This document shows positions 53,951 to 61,250 of a DNA stretch of 64,000 nt, piece by piece. The position numbers were made by a program, and so were the translations under genes. This stretch comes from Hydrogenibacillus schlegelii (GTDB taxonomy: Bacteria > Bacillota > Bacilli > Thermicanales > DSM-22653). A model generated the notes under the pieces. The model was given only the letters and a program-made list of their open reading frames with translations. It ran no database searches and was not told the origin of the DNA. Location of the stretch: assembly GCF_001653195.1 (NCBI RefSeq), contig NZ_JXBB01000005.1, positions 1 to 64,000 on the forward strand, written 5' to 3'. The number at the start of each line of letters is the position of its first letter. Positions within the stretch are counted from its first letter, which is position 1.

Positions 53951-54766
53951 ATGCGGACCGACTATCACATCCACCTGCACGAGTCCAACGGGCTTTCGCT
54001 CGAGTGGCTCAAAGTCTACGTCGAGGCGGCGCAGGCGGCGGGAATCGAGGAGATCGGCATCTCGGAGCACGCGTATTTTTTCGACGAGACGGCCGGAATT
54101 CTTACCCACCCGTGGGCGGAGCGGCGCCGGACGCTCAAGTTCAAAGACTACGTCGCCCTGTACGAGGCGGCGCAGGCGGCGAATCTCCCCGTCCGGTTCG
54201 GCCTCGAGATGGACTATATCCCCGGCAAGGAAGAGGCGATCGCCCGCTTCATCGAGCGCTATCCGTTCGATTACGTCATCGGTTCGGTCCACTGGATCGG
54301 CGACTGGGGGATCGATCTCGCCGAGTTTCGGGACGAGTACGAACGACGGAAGATCGACGAGGTCTATGAAGCGTATTTCGATCAGGTCGTCACCCTCGCC
54401 GAAAGCCGGCTTTTTCAGTTCGTCGGCCACATCGACCTGGTGAAGATCTTCGGCTACCGGCCGAAAGACGGAGCGTTCCTCGAGGCGCAGTACGACCGGG
54501 TCGTCGCGGCGCTCCAAAAAAACGGCACGCTGATCGAAGTGTCGACGGCGGGCCTCAGGAAGCCCGTCGGGGAGATCTACCCCTCCCCGCAGCTTCTGGA
54601 AAAGTGCCGCGCCGCCGGCGTCGGCATCGTCCTGTCGAGCGACGCCCACCACCCGAAGCACGTCGGCTACCGGTTCGAGGAGGCGGTCGCCCTGGCGAAG
54701 GCCGTCGGCTACACGGAGATCCACCGCTTTGAGGGGCGGCGGGCCATTCCGGTGCCCCTCGACTGA
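53951..54766 (+). CDS. PHP-family phosphatase, histidinol-phosphatase-like
   Basis: The 271-residue protein has the PHP metal motifs DYHIHLH, GISEHAYFFDE, GLEMDYIPGKEE, VIGSVHWIG, GHIDLVK and LSSDAHHPKHVG. These fit the HisK/HisJ group, which cleaves histidinol phosphate. No other his genes are in the window, so a different phosphate monoester is possible, perhaps in the pentose or deglycation context of its neighbours. ATG 53951 follows AGAGGAGAGGG. Confidence 0.88.
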   Translation: MRTDYHIHLHESNGLSLEWLKVYVEAAQAAGIEEIGISEHAYFFDETAGILTHPWAERRRTLKFKDYVALYEAAQAANLPVRFGLEMDYIPGKEEAIARFIERYPFDYVIGSVHWIGDWGIDLAEFRDEYERRKIDEVYEAYFDQVVTLAESRLFQFVGHIDLVKIFGYRPKDGAFLEAQYDRVVAALQKNGTLIEVSTAGLRKPVGEIYPSPQLLEKCRAAGVGIVLSSDAHHPKHVGYRFEEAVALAKAVGYTEIHRFEGRRAIPVPLD

Positions 54767-54931
54767 CGGGTCCCGCGGCGGGCCGGGTTCCCGACGGGCC
54801 GGACGCTTCGGCGGACCGGAGCGCTTCGGCAGAGCGGGCTTCTCGAAGGGCGACGCCTGGCGACGGACCTCCGGCCGGGGCCGGCGGGTCGGGCGGGTGC
54901 GGCCGATCATTGTGGTCCGGGAGGGATGGCG

Positions 54932-55435
54932 ATGGTGGGGGTGCTCTTCGTCTGCTCCGGCAACATCTGCCGGTCGCCTCTCGCGGAGGCGCTTTTCCGG
55001 CGGCGCCTCGAAGAGGTCGGCCTCGACGGGAAGGTGGTCGTCGATTCCGCCGGGACGGGCGCCTGGCATGTGGGCGAGCCGCCGTGCCCGGGGACGCTGG
55101 CGACGCTCCGGCGGCTCGGCCTTTCCGCCGACGGCCTCATGGCCCGGCAGGTGACGGACGACGATTTTCACACGTTTGATTACATCTTGGCGATGGACCG
55201 GGAAAATCTGGCGATCCTCGAGCGGCGCCGGAAGCGGCTGTTCGGCGACGACCCGCAGACGGGGCCCGTGATCGAGCTTTTTCTCCGCTACGCGCCGGAG
55301 CTCGGCGTCCTCGACGTGAACGACCCGTACTACAACGGACGTCACGACCTCACGTACCGCCAGGTGGCCGCCGGCGTCGAAGGGTTCCTCAAACACCTGA
55401 GCGGGGAAATGGGGCGGCTGGCCCATGAGGCCTGA
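54932..55435 (+). CDS. Low-molecular-weight protein tyrosine phosphatase family
   Basis: ATG 54932 is chosen at good spacing from GGGAGGG; ATG 54926 is too close. The 167-residue protein starts MVGVLFVCSGNICRSPLAEA, with the CX5R loop as Cys8 to Arg14 and the general-acid Asp in VNDPYYNGR. Its gene overlaps a fructosamine-kinase-family gene by 11 bases. In other bacteria LMW-PTP homologues beside such kinases act as ribulosamine/erythrulosamine 5-phosphatases. That sugar-amine role is a good alternative to tyrosine phosphatase. Confidence 0.9.
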   Translation: MVGVLFVCSGNICRSPLAEALFRRRLEEVGLDGKVVVDSAGTGAWHVGEPPCPGTLATLRRLGLSADGLMARQVTDDDFHTFDYILAMDRENLAILERRRKRLFGDDPQTGPVIELFLRYAPELGVLDVNDPYYNGRHDLTYRQVAAGVEGFLKHLSGEMGRLAHEA

Positions 55436-56327
55436 ACTTCCGGCGGAATTCGCCCGGCTTCTCGTCCGGGCGGACCGGTGCTCCGAAGCGGAGGCGAGGG
55501 CGATTCGGCTTGAACCCCTCGGGCAGGCCCACGGGGCGAGCCGCGGCCGGCTGGAGACGCCGTGCGGGACGTATTTTGTCAAGTGGACGGAGGCCGGCCC
55601 CGGCGTCGAGCGGCTGCGCGGGGAGGCGGCGGGGCTGAGGGCGCTTTACGCCGCCGGGGCCTGCCGGGTGCCGGAGGTGCTCGCCGAGGGGGCGCTGTCC
55701 GCCGGCGGCCATGCCTTCGTTCTCCCCTGGCTCGACGAGGGGCAGAGCCGCCAGGAGGCCGGGCCGCGGCTGGGCGCGTGCCTCGCCGCCCTGCACCGGA
55801 ACCTGGAGCCGGAAGGGCGGTACGGCTTCGTCCGCCCGACGCCGATCGGGGCGTTTTTGCAGCCGAACGCCTGGGCCGACGACTGGGTTGCGTTTTACGG
55901 CCGCCGGCGCCTCCAGCCGGTGATGGAACGGCTGCACGCGACCGGGCGCCTGTCGCCGGAGCGGCGGCGGCGGCTCGAGCGGCTCGTGGAGCGCCTGGAC
56001 GACTATTTGCCCCGGCGGCCGGCGCCGTCCCTCCTGCATGGCGATTTCTGGGGCGGGAACTGGCTCGTCGACGGGAAGGGAGAGCCGGTCCTCTTCGACC
56101 CGGCGGTCGCCTACGGCGATCGGGAGATGGACCTCGCGATGGCCGCCCTCTTCGGCGGGTTTCCGCCGGCCTTTTTCGCGGCGTACCGGGAGGCGTATCC
56201 GCCGGAGCCCGGGGCGGAAGAGCGGCGCCCGCTGTATCAACTGTATTACCTGCTTTTGCACCTTCTCTTTTTCGGCGAAAGCTACGGGCCGGACGTCGAC
56301 AGCGTGCTTCGGCGCTACGTCGGCTGA
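55425..56327 (+). CDS. Fructosamine/ketosamine kinase family protein
   Basis: The 300-residue kinase-like protein (APH fold) starts at ATG 55425 within the phosphatase gene. FN3K-family features are the HGASRGRLETPCGTYFVKW start region, the catalytic loop LLHGDFWGGNWLVDGKGEP, and the metal Asp in VLFDPAVAYGDREMDLAMA, ending in GFPPAFFAAY. Bacterial homologues phosphorylate ribulosamines or erythrulosamines on protein lysines at O3. The phosphoester then breaks down and frees the amine. It is translationally coupled to the phosphatase, suggesting one deglycation pathway. Confidence 0.88.
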   Translation: MRPELPAEFARLLVRADRCSEAEARAIRLEPLGQAHGASRGRLETPCGTYFVKWTEAGPGVERLRGEAAGLRALYAAGACRVPEVLAEGALSAGGHAFVLPWLDEGQSRQEAGPRLGACLAALHRNLEPEGRYGFVRPTPIGAFLQPNAWADDWVAFYGRRRLQPVMERLHATGRLSPERRRRLERLVERLDDYLPRRPAPSLLHGDFWGGNWLVDGKGEPVLFDPAVAYGDREMDLAMAALFGGFPPAFFAAYREAYPPEPGAEERRPLYQLYYLLLHLLFFGESYGPDVDSVLRRYVG

Positions 56328-56527
56328 CGGGCGCCCCGGGCGACGGAGCGGGGGCGTCGCCGCAACCCGCGGCGGGCGGGGGGGCCGGGACCGCCCGGTG
56401 CAGTCGCGGAACGGCCGGGTGGCGGGATCGTTCCGCCGCCGAAGCGGCGATCGGCCCGGGCGCGGAATGGAGCGCGTTTTTTGAGCGGTTGCTGGCGATC
56501 GGCCCGAGCGCGGAAAGGGGGCGTCGG

Positions 56528-57640
56528 ATGCGGCTCCTCAGGGTGGAACCGCTTCCGGCTTCGACGGTGCTGGCGTTTGGCGACGATGCGATTGAACAGG
56601 TGATCAGCCTGGACCGGGAGGGGCGGCCGTTTTACGTCTACGATCGGGAGCGGGCCTGGAAGCGGGGCCTGGACGGCCGGCTCCACGTTCGCGGGCGGGA
56701 CGCCTCCGGCCGGCGCCTCAGGAAAACGCTTTCCCGCCCGGAGGCGCTTCGCCTCTACGGCCGGTGGCTGGACGCCGCCGCCGTGGCGTCGGAGGCCCTC
56801 GGCCCCCGCGCGCGGGAGATCCTCCGCTGGACGCCGGAGGCCCTCCTGGACGGGGAGGGGCGCCGTTACCGGGCGGCGTATCGCTGGCCGGTGAGCATCC
56901 TCCCGCCCGATGCGTATCTGGACGTCGTGCTGCAGGCGACGTACGGCTGCACGTGGAACCGCTGCACGTTTTGTGCGTTTTACCGCGATCGGCCCTTTCA
57001 GAAGCGGGACCCGGAGGCGTTTCGCGATCACGTCGAGGCGGTGCGGGCGCTTCTCGGGCGCGGCATCGCGCTGAGAAAGGGGATCTTCCTCGCCGACGGG
57101 AACGCCCTCGCGCTCGGGGAGGCGATCCTCCCGCTGTTCGACATCGCGCGGGCGGCGTTTCCCGGACGGTCATTTGCCGCTTTTCTCGACCTCTGGTCCG
57201 GGAGCAAAAAGACGCCCGATTGGTGGCGGCGCCTCTTTGATCGGGGGCTTCGGAAGGTGGCGATCGGCGTCGAGTCGGGCGACCCGTCCCTCCTTCGGAC
57301 GCTCAACAAGCCGGGGGACCCCCGCGAGCTGCTGCCCTTCGTCCGGACGCTCAAGGAGGCCGGGCTTGCCCTTCGCCTCATCTTTCTCGTCGGCGCCGGC
57401 GGGGCGCCCTTTCGGGAGGCGCACTTAAGCCGCAGCCTTGATCTCCTGGCGGCGCTTCCCCTCGGGCCGGAGGACGTCGTGTACCTCTCGCCCCTCGTCC
57501 CGGAACCGGGGACGCCGTACGCGGCGGCGGCGCCGGAGCCGGTCGAAGACCTCGACGCGGAGCTCATCCGGTGGGCATCGTCCGTCCGGCGCCTCGGCCT
57601 CCGGGTGAGCCGGTACGACATCCGCGAGTTCGTCTACTGA
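56528..57640 (+). CDS. Radical SAM protein with CX4CX2C cluster motif
   Basis: ATG 56528 follows GGAAAGGGGG, giving 370 residues; the long open frame upstream is antisense-like shadow of the kinase. The cluster motif is C141-TWNR-C146-TF-C149 in LQATYGCTWNRCTFCAFYRD, with one residue more than the canonical CX3CX2C. SAM-site features are IFLADGNALAL and VAIGVESGD. It has a 130-residue N-terminal part without known domain. The substrate is unknown. It follows the deglycation pair by 200 bases in the same direction. Confidence 0.82.
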   Translation: MRLLRVEPLPASTVLAFGDDAIEQVISLDREGRPFYVYDRERAWKRGLDGRLHVRGRDASGRRLRKTLSRPEALRLYGRWLDAAAVASEALGPRAREILRWTPEALLDGEGRRYRAAYRWPVSILPPDAYLDVVLQATYGCTWNRCTFCAFYRDRPFQKRDPEAFRDHVEAVRALLGRGIALRKGIFLADGNALALGEAILPLFDIARAAFPGRSFAAFLDLWSGSKKTPDWWRRLFDRGLRKVAIGVESGDPSLLRTLNKPGDPRELLPFVRTLKEAGLALRLIFLVGAGGAPFREAHLSRSLDLLAALPLGPEDVVYLSPLVPEPGTPYAAAAPEPVEDLDAELIRWASSVRRLGLRVSRYDIREFVY

Positions 57641-57739
57641 ACCGATCCTCCGTCCCCGCCCGGCCGCCGGGGACCCGAGCGCAGGTCGCCGCGGGGATGC
57701 GGTGCGGCTTGAGACGGGCGCCCCGGGCGCAGAGATCGA

Positions 57740-58785
57740 CGGTCATGCGCCCCTCAGACCGGGCAGATGCTGAAACTATGTTGTATCCTTCTGCCAAAGG
57801 AGGGGCAATCTATGAAACAAACAAAATTCATTCCCGGCTCTCCATCAAACTCAAAGCGGCTTTGGAACGAATCAAAGGCGAAGAAACGCTCGTCGAACGC
57901 TCCCGGGAATCCGGCGTTCATCCGAACCCCCTCTTGAAGGGAAAGCTTCCCCTCCTGAAAAAAGGCGCCGAACGCTTTGAGCCTCCGAACAAAGAGCGGA
58001 TTCCCGAAGCGCATCCGTGATTGGGTTGAGTTCCTCGGCAAAAAGGAGGTCGAAATCGCGCGCCTCACAAACTTCCTCGGGCCGGGGAGCGAGATCAACT
58101 TCCGCTTCAGGAGCGCATCCGTCTGGCGCAAGAGGCGCTGGCCGGGCGGCTGGCTCCCCTGCCGGTTCTCCTCAAGACGCTTCGCATTCCACGAGCGACG
58201 GGACGACCAGAAAAAGCGCCGGGAAGCCGAGAAGAAACGAAGGGAGTCCGATGCAGCGCTCAAGTCGCAGATCGAAGCCATCCTTCGGGAACATCCGGAG
58301 TCCGGCGATCGCCGCCTCGAGGCCGAGCACAGGCGGCGGGGGATGGTCGGAGGCAGGAGCGGGTTCGGCGTCTTCTCCACCCGTTTGAGCTTTCCCTCAC
58401 GCGAAAGGTGAGAAAACCGAAGCCCAATCCGCTGCTCGAGACGGTCGTTCTGGCCAAAGAACGGGCGAATCTCGCCCTTCGCCTTCTTTCCGAACGGGAA
58501 CCGGACGCCTTTGAGGTGCTCTACACCGATTTCACGCAGCTCGTCTATGGCGGCGGGAAGGTTTGGTTTTTGCCGATTCTGGACCATCGGACCCGCACGG
58601 GAACGTCGAAGCCCTCGATGCGCTTTTGGCCGGTCGGATCCGGACCTATAACGAGCACCGGCTGCATTCAAGCCTGCGGGACAAAACGCCCCAAGGAACG
58701 CTTACAGAAGCCCTGAGCACAAGCGAGGTCTGCATCACATAGGAATACCGATAAAATTGTCTAATTTAAAGGGCACGGTTCCTAG
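57740..58785 (+). mobile_element. IS3-family insertion sequence, copy 2 (internally deleted)
   Basis: This is a sister of the element at 127-1457, sharing both ends (left CGGTCATGCGCCCCTC, right GGTTCCTAG). It retains an orfA-like start (ATG 57812, MKQTKFIPG), now frameshifted, and the 5' part of orfB (KERANLALRLLSEREPDAFE, TDFTQLVYGGGKVWFLP). About 285 bases are missing after ILDHRTR (near 58600), which removes the second Asp and the Glu of the DDE triad. The slippery heptamer is also lost. It is immobile unless the ends are used in trans. No target duplication is seen. Confidence 0.85.
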
Positions 58786-58891
58786 TCCATCATGAGGTAT
58801 TCAGCCACCATTGAAATGAGGATACTCCGTGTGCCGTATTCTCCCAGATGATCGGCGTGTGATTGGCGCGCCGCCAGGAGGAGATAAAAAC

Positions 58892-59515
58892 ATGATGATC
58901 TATCATCCGACCTCCAGAAGTATTCTGAGTATCTTGATGATAATCCTTATGGCGCTGATCGGTGCCTGTCAAGGCCCCGGCGCGGGGCATGAAAGGGGAG
59001 AGGCGGAGCATGGAGGGAGAACCGTGAACCGGGATACCGTAAACGGGGGGAGCGCAAACGGGGAGACCATGAACGGAAAACAACCCCTGCCGATCGCGTT
59101 CCGTGTCGTTGCTTCAGAGAAAACGCTGCCCGCCGATTTTACCAGCGTCGCGCCGGAGGACGTCCTCATCCGACTCGCGACAAACGACGATAACCTCAAA
59201 GCTCTGTGGTCCTACTTCGGCCTTCGAAACTCGATGCCGTCCGTTCCGTGGGATCGGGAATTCATCTTGTTTTTGGGCACAGGTGAACCGAGCAATTGTC
59301 CGCTGCACGTCAAGGGAATCACCTTTGATCGTGACAGAGGTCGGCTTAAGCTTCACCTGGAGAAATACACCGAGCCAGGGAGCGTCTGTTACGCAAACTT
59401 CTCTCCGCGCACCTTTGCTTTGGCCCTTCCCCGGGAACCGATGAACTCGGGCTGGCGCGAGGTTCAGGTTCTGGGCGTACCGAGAGAACCTGTGGTGCCG
59501 CTGGAAACGCCGTGA
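58892..59515 (+). CDS. Putative lipoprotein of unknown function
   Basis: ATG 58892 follows CAGGAGGAGATA. The 207-residue protein has a lipoprotein signal (SILSILMIILMALIGAC, lipidated Cys at about 29). A hydrophilic Asn/Gly-rich linker with three NG repeats (VNGGSANGETMNG) follows, then a folded domain of about 140 residues. WDREFILFLGTGEPSNCPLHV and GSVCYANFSPRTFALALP contain two Cys that could form a disulfide outside the cell. The domain faintly recalls PrcB-type C-terminal domains (low confidence). Base composition is less GC-rich than flanking core genes and it abuts an IS remnant, so it may be acquired. Confidence 0.7.
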   Translation: MMIYHPTSRSILSILMIILMALIGACQGPGAGHERGEAEHGGRTVNRDTVNGGSANGETMNGKQPLPIAFRVVASEKTLPADFTSVAPEDVLIRLATNDDNLKALWSYFGLRNSMPSVPWDREFILFLGTGEPSNCPLHVKGITFDRDRGRLKLHLEKYTEPGSVCYANFSPRTFALALPREPMNSGWREVQVLGVPREPVVPLETP

Positions 59516-59528
59516 ATCCTTGTCGGCT

Positions 59529-59562
59529 AAAAAGCGGGGGCCGGAGAACACTCCGGTCCCGC
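59529..59562 (-). terminator. Intrinsic terminator on the minus strand
   Basis: Stem GCGGGACCGGAG / CTCCGGCCCCCGC (one bulge) with a TGTT loop, followed on the minus strand by TTTTT. It lies after the truncated protease gene and also just after the convergent lipoprotein gene. Confidence 0.75.
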
Positions 59563-59602
59563 CGTACGGAATGCACCATCCTGTCACTCTTTGTTGGATC
59601 CG

Positions 59603-60043
59603 TTAACGGACTCCTAAGTTCCCCAGCTCTTTCTCGATGTTGTACATGTTACTAAAAACAAAGAGGTCAGAGCTACCGCCCCACAGTAAACCGTAAAGGG
59701 TAACTTCGTTGCCGCCGTGCCAGTAGAACACCGGCGAGCCGCTATCACCCCCGCCGCTTCCCGCAGCCACGATATCTTGACCCAAGAGCGTGATATCGCT
59801 GCCCGCTTGGTTGACGTCCACACACGTCCCGGTCACTTTGCCGTACGTCCAACCCGTGGTTCGGCCAATCTTGTCCAGGATCTGTCCGGCATACGGGCTT
59901 CCGGCCTTTCCAAGCGGACGACGAATGGCGACACCGAAGGCGTGCACACGAAGATCACACGGCTGAAACGGATCCGTTACGGCTTCAAAAACCGCGAAGT
60001 GTATGTCCGGAAGATGCCTTTGGTCTTTATTCCCTTCGCTCAT
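59603..60043 (-). pseudogene. Chymotrypsin-fold serine protease, C-terminal remnant
   Basis: Read from ATG 60043 (behind AGGTGAT) the 146-residue frame contains KIGRTTGWTYGKVTGTCVDV and the nucleophile motif GGGDSGSPVF, typical of S1-type extracellular proteases. The His and Asp of the triad and any signal peptide are absent, and no matching sequence lies upstream. It is thus a 5'-truncated gene whose new ATG and ribosome-binding site are probably fortuitous. The lower GC content matches the lipoprotein gene next to it. Confidence 0.75.
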
Positions 60044-60086
60044 CGGATCACCTGATCACACTTTTTGACATGGAGCCGCGCGGACC

Positions 60087-60115
60087 TTGCTTCTTGAAGC
60101 GGTTTTCACTATGCT
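60087..60115 (+). promoter_or_regulatory. Possible promoter of the flavin reductase gene
   Basis: TTGCTT (60087-60092), spacer 17, TATGCT (60110-60115), about 90 bases before the start. Confidence 0.4.
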
Positions 60116-60203
60116 GGAAGGGAATCCCCGTTCCTCAACGTCAACGTGAACCGATCCGCCCGGCGCACCGCAAAATCGACCACCGGTGAAAGGAGCGGTG
60201 AGG

Positions 60204-60683
60204 ATGGATCCTCAGGCGAAGAAGACGGCGTTGCGCGGCATCACGTACGGGCTTTATCTCATCGGCACGAAGGATGCGTCGACGGTGAACGCCTTTGCCG
60301 GCAACTGGCTCACCCAAACGTCGTTCGATCCGCCGCTCGTCGCGCTGGCGGTCAAGGCGGGAACGCGCTCTCAGGAGCAGATCAAGGCGAGCGGCGTTTT
60401 CAGCGTGAACATCCTCGCCTCCGGCCAGAAGGAAATGGCGACCGCCTTTTTCAAACACGTGGAGCCGGAGGGGAATCGCCTCGCCGGGTACGAGTTTTAC
60501 ACGACGGAGATCACCGGCTGTCCGATCTTCAAGGACGCGCTCAGCTATTTTGAATGCAAAGTCGTCGAGGCGGTGGAGCGGGGCGATCACTACATCTACG
60601 TCGGCGAGGTCATCGGCGCCGGCGTTCACCGGGAAGGGGAGCCGCTCACGCTCAGGGAGACCGGGTTTTACTACGGCGGATAA
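60204..60683 (+). CDS. Flavin reductase family protein (FMN-binding split barrel)
   Basis: ATG 60204 is chosen behind GAAAGGAGCGGTG. The 159-residue protein has the flavin_reductase domain: TYGLYLIGTKD, NAFAGNWLTQTSFDPPLVAL, SGVFSVNILASGQKE and YFECKVVEAVERGDHYIYVG. Such proteins bind FMN and supply reduced flavin or act on flavodiiron partners. The partner is not visible here. The stop codon is inside the first unit of a degenerate tandem repeat. Confidence 0.9.
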   Translation: MDPQAKKTALRGITYGLYLIGTKDASTVNAFAGNWLTQTSFDPPLVALAVKAGTRSQEQIKASGVFSVNILASGQKEMATAFFKHVEPEGNRLAGYEFYTTEITGCPIFKDALSYFECKVVEAVERGDHYIYVGEVIGAGVHREGEPLTLRETGFYYGG

Positions 60684-60791
60684 CGGGGGAGCGGACGGAT
60701 AACGGGGGAACGGTCGGATAACGGTCGGAAAAAGGCGGAAAACGGGCGGAGAACGGGCGGACACGGCCGGATCACGGTCGCATAACGGGCG
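60677..60791. repeat. Degenerate tandem repeat, unit CGGATAACGGG
   Basis: About nine units of 10-19 bases: CGGATAACGG occurs three times near the start, then CGGAAAACGGG, CGGAGAACGGG, CGGACACGG, CGGATCACGG and CGCATAACGGG. The first unit includes the flavin reductase stop. No protein or hairpin accounts for it. Confidence 0.75.
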
Positions 60792-60889
60792 CAGGCGGCA
60801 GGCGGCCCGCCGTGGGCAGGCGTCGTGCCCTCGTCCCGCCTCCCGGCATACACGGACATCGAGAGCGTCTGTGAAAGGAGGCGGGGCCC

Positions 60890-60982
60890 ATGCGCCCGGA
60901 AGGCGCGTACGTCGTGACGCTGTTTTCCTTTGCGATCATCGTCTACGTGCTCCTCGTCCTCGTCGCCCGCGCCGAGGCGTGA
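60890..60982 (+). CDS. YjcZ-like very small spore membrane protein
   Basis: The 30-residue protein starts at ATG 60890 behind AAAGGAGGCGG: a short polar start (MRPEGAYVVT) and one membrane helix (LFSFAIIVYVLLVLVARAEA). The F(A/S)F(A)xxIVYVLLV(L/I) motif is shared with the 49-residue protein at 27582-27731 and with YjcZ-family sporulation proteins. The strong ribosome-binding site supports a real gene despite its size. A terminator follows about 70 bases later. Confidence 0.7.
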   Translation: MRPEGAYVVTLFSFAIIVYVLLVLVARAEA

Positions 60983-61052
60983 ACGCCGGCGCCTCCCCCT
61001 CCCGACCCGTCGGTTCCGCCCGCCGATTGCACGCGTTCGTCGGCGCCCTGTT

Positions 61053-61084
61053 AAATTTGCTCGCCCGTGAGGGCGAATTTTTTT
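61053..61084 (+). terminator. Intrinsic terminator upstream of argC
   Basis: Stem TCGCCC / GGGCGA with GTGA loop, extended by AAATT pairing outside, followed by seven T. It separates the small spore gene from the arginine operon. Confidence 0.85.
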
Positions 61085-61094
61085 GCCGGACCAC

Positions 61095-61129
61095 TTGCAT
61101 AAATATGCTTAAAGGTGTATCCTGATTCA
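61095..61129 (+). promoter_or_regulatory. argC promoter with two tandem ARG-box-like operators
   Basis: TTGCAT (61095-61100), spacer 17, TATCCT (61118-61123). Over it lie TGCAT-AAAT-ATGCT (61096-61109) and TGTAT-CCTG-ATTCA (61116-61129), both close to the ARG-box core TGNAT-N4-ATNCA. Their centres are 20 bases apart, near the spacing of paired ArgR sites. An ArgR/AhrC hexamer bound here would cover both -35 and -10. Confidence 0.72.
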
Positions 61130-61250
61130 CAGCGAAGAGCGATAGCCGAAAGAAGAGGAGCGGGTCGCTTTTTTTCTTCATTACGGCCAACCGTCTTGCG
61201 GCCCACCGTGTTCTTCGATGCGGCCCAAAAAGGGGGATCCCGACTCTTCC

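Noticed and set aside
56328-56527. Upstream extension of the radical SAM gene into the kinase gene
   Set aside because: The open frame reaches back to 55562 but is an alternative-frame shadow of the kinase; ATG 56528 has a good ribosome-binding site and the 200-base gap shows no gene.
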